A model generated the notes under the pieces. The model had not been told where the DNA came from. It saw only the letters and a program-made list of their open reading frames with translations, and did no database searches. Source: Chrysomallon squamiferum (Eukaryota; Mollusca; Gastropoda; Neomphalida; Peltospiridae). From it: DNA of 62,000 nucleotides. The stretch is taken from NCBI GenBank assembly GCA_012295275.1, contig CM022666.1:6243839-6305838 (forward strand). Direction: 5' to 3'. Position numbers and translations under genes: made by a program. Shown piece by piece: positions 55,621 to 62,000 of this stretch (position 1 is its first letter; each line of letters begins with the position of its first letter).

Positions 55621-56600
55621 AAACATGGCTTTTAATAAAAAAAAAAAAAAAAAATCTCATTGTTGGATATCCTTATCAGAGTTTTTGTATTCTGATATCT
55701 TGTATCAGTATAGTATTAAACGGTAACACATGACTGCCAAGCTGTTTAATCATGGCAACAGCTTTATGTTATACTTCATCAGTTATTAGTGGTGCAAATC
55801 ATAATTTGTTTTAGTTCAATTAATTTACTATACCAAAAACCCTTGATAGCTAATTTCAAAATATTCATCACATTACAGAGTGACATAAACATACTTCAAA
55901 ATGCACTGGACAACTTTTCAATAAAAATCTACTTAATAAACTAATTTCAGAGTTACAGCTGGGAAAATAATTTTAAATCCTTGCCGTACCCATGTATTAA
56001 TAATATACATGTTTAGGTTTATATATTCCATGTGTGTGTAAATAATTTTACTTGCAGCAACCTAATTTTTATACATATAATGATACAGTGCAGACAAAAA
56101 GTACAAAACAATATTACCTTTCATTTATAAATGTAACAATATACAACCAACCAAACTATTATTAGTATTATGTTATTATGAAAAATGATAATGTATCCAT
56201 GTAAAGGTACATACAAATATCCTAATTTTTCTTTCTTTTCTAAATAAATTTATTTGTATCTTCCAAAACATTTTTCTTACTAATAAAATATTATTATTAT
56301 TATTATAACATCACACTATTTTATTTTATTTTTAAAGATGACTTGCAAATAAAATATTCGTAATGATCTGTTTAATCTGAAAGATGAAATTGTACTTGTT
56401 GACATTACTAAATTATTCTTTGATGTTAAATATTATTTACTAATTAATTACATATACAAATATGTACATGTGGCATTATCTTAATATTTGTATCTAGTCA
56501 TTTGGAGGTAGAAAATTTGTACCTTTTCTTGGATATATTTTTTGAAAATGTGCAAATTAAGAGGAAGCTGGTTATTTAGATTGCAAAAACACATGGGAGA

Positions 56601-56601
56601 G

Positions 56602-56658
<57 letters not shown>
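56601..56658. repeat. (ATT)n microsatellite
   Basis: About 19 ATT units. Confidence 0.97.
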
Positions 56659-57128
56659 TTCTTTCTATTAATATTACTAATACTAGTAGTTTAAGTGAAA
56701 TGTTGCCAACTGCGTTTATTTTGACAAATTACATGCTGGTAAAATGGTAATGTATTTGCTTATACCGTTGATGTATTTACTAATTTAGTGATTCTCAGTA
56801 TACCTTTATCAGTTCTGCGATTAAAATATTATATTTAATGGATTGATTTCATCTTAACCTTATATACAAATCCAAGTCCTCTTGCTCCAAAGAATTAAAC
56901 CTAAAAATACGTCCTCCTGAAGTAATTTCGGCATTTACTAAAGCTTTAATATGTTTGTTTGCTGGGGGTTTTTTTTAGGGGGGTTTATATCACAATTTGA
57001 CGAAGAATCTATTTGTACGATCTAACAATTAAGCAACTCTTATTCTTATGTAATAATCTAACTAAAAGAAAAGATACTATAAATTAAGTAGTCTTAAAAA
57101 TATGGGTGTGGTCAGCATACCGACTTAC

Positions 57129-57450
57129 CTAATTTTATGGAAATACCAGATTCGCATTCAATTTGACCACAGTTATCTTCTCTTTAATTTCCAAGCATTT
57201 AATAATTATGCAAAAAGCAGAGTTCACCTCCTTTTATGTTACATACATGGACGGCAACGCAAACACTAATAAATACACAACAGAAACAAGTTTTGCCGAG
57301 TTGTAGCGCCCTCTTCGAAAATAATAGCAGTTATCTCCCTTGGACAGTATAACCTTTCGTAAGAGAGTGGATTGTTCGTTTAAGGTGTGCACATCTGGCA
57401 GGAAGATGACATTTAATTGTTTTTTAAGGAATTCTAAATCCAAATTTAAA
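57129..57450 (-). promoter_or_regulatory. Probable non-coding first exon and promoter of scramblase A
   Basis: A strong minus-strand donor TTAG|GTAAGT ends an exon at 57129, and the acceptor at 53817-53818 fits as its partner. The block 57230-57400 is GC-richer than its surroundings, as expected for a promoter. It also contains AGTTATCTCCCTTGG (57330-57344), a motif I associate with molluscan repeats. An open frame of 69 codons here has no recognised similarity. Confidence 0.45.
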
Positions 57451-58599
57451 GTGAAGCGGGCAGTGTTATTGGTTTAAATTTACAATTATTTTCCAGGGCT
57501 GAGGAAATCATACAGATTTTGTCAGTTATAAAACGTTTTATATATTTTTACATAAATTCCTTATAATACAGAATTCTGCTTAATAAAACTCTAATATTAT
57601 TTCGTTCATATTGTTTATTAGTTTGTTACTTTTTGTTAAATTATTAATTTCTTATTTAAAGTAGATCTGGGCGTTATAGTGTTTTCAAGGTAAACTGTGC
57701 TTATTAGAGCAAAGAAATTTACAACAAGGAAGTGTATTCGAGAAATTTTATGCAAATCGCCAGTTTCACAAAATATTTCAATATTTATATATTCCCTTAC
57801 CAGCACAAGTAATTAGAACAGTATAGACTTACATACATCTTTGATAAACTCCAATATTAATATCCAAAATGAGTAAATAAATAATAGTAATAACAAAACT
57901 AATATTTATATAGTGCAGTTTTCATTAATAATTTTCAAGAGTACTGCTGAACTGACAATACAAATCTAATATCTAAAACACAGAAAACTAATAACACTAA
58001 AACAAATACTTAGGTAAGTCTTGTGTTTTTTAAAACCACTGACAGTTGTTATTTCTCTTAATTGGTGGTTAGTAAAGTGGTCTGAATTCTAGGGGCATAA
58101 AGATCATGACGAGAAAGCATGTTAGTTTGTTATACGATCAATAATTCTCGATCTGAACAACGCAATGAGTGTTCAGATGTATCATCTACCAGGAGATTAC
58201 TAATATATTTCGACGTCTTATTTTTCAGAGCTGGTTTGAACGCAAGTAGAAGCGTCTTGAAAATGATTCTAACTTAACAGGGAACTATTGACCTTTAACC
58301 ATGACATCGTAGGTAGTGTCCTGCAGTCGCCTTCGTATAATCAGTTGGGCTGCGTTATGTCGGACTAGATGGATTCTTAACAATATGTCTGATGGTAGAT
58401 TATATAGCTAATTAATGCAGTAATCAAGGCATGGGATTACCAGCGACTAAAAACAGTCACGCCAGTCATTTAAAAAATATATAATATTACTGACTGATCA
58501 CTGTGCGCATTTAGACCTACTGTATGTCCTGTGACTGTATTAATATTTTGTTAACTAAATCTATCAATAACATTTTCATCAAGCCGGATTATTTGCAAA

Positions 58600-58601
58600 G
58601 G

Positions 58602-58639
<38 letters not shown>
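58600..58639. repeat. (AAT)n microsatellite
   Basis: About 12 AAT units. Confidence 0.95.
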
Positions 58640-58641
<2 letters not shown>

Positions 58642-58689
58642 AAATATATCTATATTTTAATAAAAGTCCATCGTAAAATCGAAACTGGT

Positions 58690-58887
58690 TGTTCGTTAAT
58701 GCATGCCACAATGAGCATGCGCATTCACCCAGCTAACTTGTAAGGTCTTCTTGGTTCGCCGTAAAATATGCCACGGTCCCACTGAGAACAGAAACAAGTT
58801 AACGCGATCTGAATTACAGATTTATTTTCGTATTGTTTCCTGAATGACCTAGTAAACATCTAAACCTCCGTATTATCTTCTGATCAG
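58690..58887 (+). promoter_or_regulatory. Possible promoter and 5' UTR exon of the GS-like gene
   Basis: A GC-richer island with an NRF1-like GCATGCGCA (58715-58723) is followed by an exon-like stretch ending in a good donor CTGATCAG|GTAATG at 58887/58888. It lies 1.2 kb upstream of the first recognised GS-like exon on the same strand. No start codon or coding similarity is visible in it. Confidence 0.35.
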
Positions 58888-59687
58888 GTAATGAACTTAA
58901 AGGTCGAAAGTTTATAAATTGTGTTTAAAATAAGCCTGCGATACAAATCTTAAAAGTATATACGTATGTGATAAATACTATTGTTCGTTGGAACTGTACA
59001 TTTACATATAACTTTGCTAATCTTTTGATTGTTACTAATAAAGTATAATAGTAATTACAACAAGACCGACGATCATCAAAGTGACTGTCATGTATCTTTG
59101 ATCTTCGTTAACAGCCAAATGTAGGCCTATTTGAAGTCTTTCTCGCTTACACATTAAAACAAAGTATTTTTCAAATAACATTTTATTTGTTAGTTTTTAA
59201 AATGAAAACCGTTTTTGAAAATAAGTCTTTTACTATATAAACTATCAATTAATAATGAATTTTGAACAATATAAAATGTGCAAATAACAAGTAATTTATC
59301 GAAGGAAATATAGTTCCGTTCCAACGCTATAGTTTTGGTCATATCCCAAAATATAGAAATTTATATAGTTGTATCTTGCAATTACTTCGGTGAATATAGG
59401 ATAAATGTGTCATAAATACAAAAATTATCAAAATAAAGAAGAAGAAAAAAGAAGATTATGATGAAGAAACATTAAAACAGGATGCAGTTATTCAGTTGAT
59501 TATTACGTCCTTTACCCCAAAAGTCAGTCTGCCATAATAAATCCAGTTCGTGATCATGTCCATTATTTTGTCATCGAGAACAAGGTTCACATCAATGTAT
59601 GTCACTAGTTTTGAGTGCCAGCGTTCTCGTCGTTATCGTCAATCCTTTTTGTCATGTATTAAGTTTTCAAACACATGATAGGTAGAC

Positions 59688-59810
59688 CAGTGATTCTCAA
59701 CCATTGTGCCGCGAGATCTTCTTAAGTGTGCCACGAAATTTTGAACGGCACACTAAGAAAATGCGAAAAACCACGTGATCCCAAAATAAAACAAACAGTA
59801 GAATGCAAGG
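59688..59810 (+). mobile_element. Possible hAT-type transposon terminus
   Basis: CAGTGATTCTCAACCATTGT followed by GTGTGCCACGAAATTT and GGCACAC resembles the start of many hAT-family elements (CAGTGGTTCTCAA with a GTGCC-rich sub-terminal region). No matching inverted terminus or 8-bp target duplication was found, and no transposase frame is present. It is therefore at best a non-autonomous or broken copy. Confidence 0.4.
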
Positions 59811-59891
59811 TAAAAACGAAAATATTCTCACTTCAACAGACAAATTTTAAAATTCCTATTATAATCTTTATGAAAATTAAATCGTCATAAT

Positions 59892-59895
59892 TTTT

Positions 59896-59931
<36 letters not shown>

Positions 59932-59934
59932 TTT
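59892..59934. repeat. (ATTT)n microsatellite
   Basis: About ten ATTT units near the possible hAT remnant. Confidence 0.95.
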
Positions 59935-60123
59935 TTCAAAGTCGACGAATATGTTTAAAGAGAATATTAAACATTTTGAAAATTCGAATTATGATTATGT
60001 TGTTGCCTACATCAAATTTCAACAAACTGATTTAGTGAATACAGTTTTAACCTTGAACTAGAAATTTATTTGTCACTTGTGTGGTGCACCTCGTATCTTG
60101 TCGTCAGAAATATTTTTTTTTAG

Positions 60124-61716
60124 GGAAAAGAAGCACATTACTTTATGGACAAAGTTAACCAGATTCGCAAACAACTATCAAAATACCAATACGTGCAATA
60201 TACTTTTTCGGACATAAATGGAACCACTCGTGGTAAGATCTTGCCAGTTCGAAAGGCTGACGTATTTGAGAAAGGGATAGAATTATATAGCGGTAAGTGG
60301 CGAAATGTCAACAAATAAAAAATCGTTAATGTTTTCTATATCTGTATTGCGCAATATATATATTATCTAGTTGTGTGTTTCTAAAATAAATGTGTAGAAA
60401 GGTAGTAAAAATAAGTCAAACATTTTATAAACATACATTCCTATTATTGAATTTAACCTCAAAACTGCAGCTGTTCCAGTTCATTGCATCTGTTATTTGA
60501 TCAGATTAATATCGTTGAAATCGGAGTCAAAAGACAACAAAAAATAAAAACAAAATAAAATAAAAGACATTAATATATTTGTTATACATAAAGATTATTT
60601 TATATTGCAGGTTCTTTGATGTTTTCGCACAAAAGTGATTTGTCGTTACCTGAAGAGATAAAACAGAACGGCTTCCCAAACATGGCTGTCATCCCAGATT
60701 TAGACACCCTACATCCGATTCCTTGGGCCGGAAATGGAAAATTTAAAATTGCTGAATTCTTCTGCGAAACCGCGTGGATCCCAGATCTTAAGTATCTGGA
60801 AGCTTGTCCCAGATATATAGCGAAACAACAATCACAGAAACTGCAAGAATTAGGTTATGAATTGTTCTCCGGATTTGAAATGGAATTTGTTCTGAGCCAT
60901 CGGCAATCTGGAAAACCGGTATTTGAAGGTCAGGATTTTTGTATGAACAAGACCTTCAGACATGTTGAAGGGTTTCTCCTTGAACTGGATAGCCTGTTAC
61001 TGGAATCTGGTGTAGAAATTGGTAACTTATATACAGAATGCGGCCCTGGTATGATAGAGTGCGCGATGAAGCCTCAGTGGGGAATCAGAAGTCCAGACGC
61101 ATCGTTTGGATTCGCCCAAGGACTGCTTGAAATAACCGAACAACGTGGCTTTGATGCATCTTTTATTTCTAGACCTAGTATGACCGAGGATGGCATGGGT
61201 TCACATTTTAATCATTCTCTTTGGAAAAAAGAAACGAAAGCCAATGTGTTTTATGATCTTGGATTGGAGGACTCGTGAAACATGCTGATGCGCTGACAGC
61301 AATTTGTTGTCCAACAGTCAATTGTTATCTTCGTCTGTTCCAGCCTTGGACACCTGGAAAGTGTTTCTGGGATATAGACAATCGAAATTCTGCTATTCGA
61401 GCGAAAAACTTCATATACTGAAAATCGAATTCCAAGTAGAAAATATAATCCTTACCTGGTGTTTGCAGCAACCATTGTTGCAGGTATTGACGGCATTATA
61501 AACAAGATAGAATGTCCACCACGTAATGATGCGTCTGCTAAGGATTTGTCCACTTCCCTGACGTCTGCTTTGGACGCTTTGAAAAATGACAAAGTAATGG
61601 TTTCAGCACTGAGTCAAGAATTTGTAGACTGGTTTATCCAGCTGAAAACAGAAACAGAAATAACACCTTTACGAGGAAAAGATGCACCCAAGATGACGAA
61701 GAGAGACTACGTTTAG
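60124..61716 (+). pseudogene. Glutamine-synthetase-like (lengsin family) gene with broken reading frame
   Basis: Two exons are clear. Exon 60124-60292 (acceptor TTTTTTTAG, donor GTAAGT) encodes KEAHYFMDKVNQIRKQLSKY and SDINGTTRGKILP. The next exon starts at 60611 and encodes the class-I-like GS core: FPNMAVIPDLDTLHPIPW, PRYIAKQQ, FSGFEMEFVL (metal-ligand Glu region), YTECGPGMIECAMKP, FISRPS and SHFNHSLW. After KANVFYD the frame meets TGA at 61276-61278. The homologous continuation GLVKHADALTAICCPTVNCY, PWTPGKCFWDIDNRNSAIR lies in a second frame, and YTENRIPS, FAATIVAGIDGIINKIECPP to TAG 61714-61716 in a third. About 15-20 residues normally between NVFYD and AGL.KHAD are missing. Two independent breaks and a deletion suggest a pseudogene; misassembly is the alternative. 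A possible first Met is at 60145, or an upstream exon supplies the start. Confidence 0.75.
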
Positions 61717-62000
61717 AAAGATAAGTGTATGAATAATTGTGAAATATTCAGCCGAATTTTTGTTTTTAACAATAATAACTGGTAGGAAGTTATCTAAACT
61801 TTGCCTGCGTTGTACCTTCTGAAAGTACCTGTGCAATGGGTGACCTGATATGTGTATTCAATATTGTATCATTATTAACGACAGAATATGACATAAAAAA
61901 AAAAAAAAAATAAATAATGAAAATAATGAGAAATGTCTAAGCATATGCATTACAAATATATAATTAATTAAATATTTCACTCATGCTTATTTTATTTTTT
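61717..62000. other. 3' flank of the GS-like gene
   Basis: AT-rich tail after the last stop, with a poly-A run at 61896-61910. Nothing else was recognised before the window ends. Confidence 0.5.

Larger units (their letters stand above)
53802..57128. other. Scramblase A 5' UTR start and intron-like AT-rich DNA
   Basis: On the minus strand TTTCTCAG|TGAAC gives an acceptor with the exon beginning at 53816, 15 bases before the ATG, so most of this stretch is probably a 5' UTR intron. It holds a degenerate dispersed repeat at 55195-55620 and an ATT tract at 56601-56658. No coding exon was seen. Confidence 0.55.

Noticed and set aside
61304-61501. Separate small gene within the GS-like region
   Set aside because: It is an out-of-frame reading of the conserved GS-like sequence.

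Overview
The window is nuclear DNA of an invertebrate animal. All recognisable genes are split into short exons with GT-AG introns, and introns and spacers are very AT-rich and full of simple repeats. No bacterial-type operons, tRNAs, rRNAs or CRISPR arrays were seen. A Shark-type SH2-ankyrin-SH2 tyrosine kinase argues against a vertebrate. Several copies of a GGGAGATAA / TTATCTCCC-type motif, which I associate with molluscan repeats, hint at a lophotrochozoan, perhaps a mollusc. That placement is an inference only.

Layout. (1) 1-7.2 kb: two tandem copies, about 5.45 kb apart, of the 3' part of a gene whose last exon encodes a CARD-like death-fold domain. Each copy carries a different lesion. 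Next to the second copy lies a decayed fragment of the neighbouring monoamine oxidase gene. (2) 7.3-15.4 kb, minus strand: a complete 13-exon monoamine oxidase gene, 518 aa after in-phase splicing, with the FAD-linking Cys, active-site Lys, two cage Tyr and a C-terminal membrane anchor. (3) 15.4-21.9 kb: AT-rich spacer ending in a decayed minisatellite. (4) 21.9-33.6 kb, minus strand: a complete 19-exon Shark-family kinase, 813 aa. (5) 34.2-35.6 kb, plus strand: a 3-exon RBX2/RNF7 RING-H2 gene, head-to-head with Shark across 679 bp. (6) 38.8-53.8 kb, minus strand: two tandem phospholipid scramblase genes. The upstream one is intact (299 aa, MQPG-repeat N-terminus). The downstream one has a 1-nt frameshift in its calcium-binding region, a probable GC-AG intron, and no identifiable last exon. 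(7) 57-62 kb: a probable non-coding 5' exon of the upstream scramblase, a promoter-like block, a possible hAT transposon end, and a glutamine-synthetase-like (lengsin family) gene on the plus strand whose frame is broken by a deletion and a second frameshift.

Exon boundaries were chosen by hand from splice sites, reading phase and family conservation. For monoamine oxidase, Shark, RNF7 and scramblase A every exon phase agrees from start to stop, which is strong internal support. Functional links between neighbours (CARD, Shark, RNF7/SAG and scramblase all have apoptosis or engulfment connections elsewhere) are speculative. I found no clear undescribed system. The best leads are the duplicated CARD locus with its unassigned upstream domain, and the amount of partial duplication and decay in the window.
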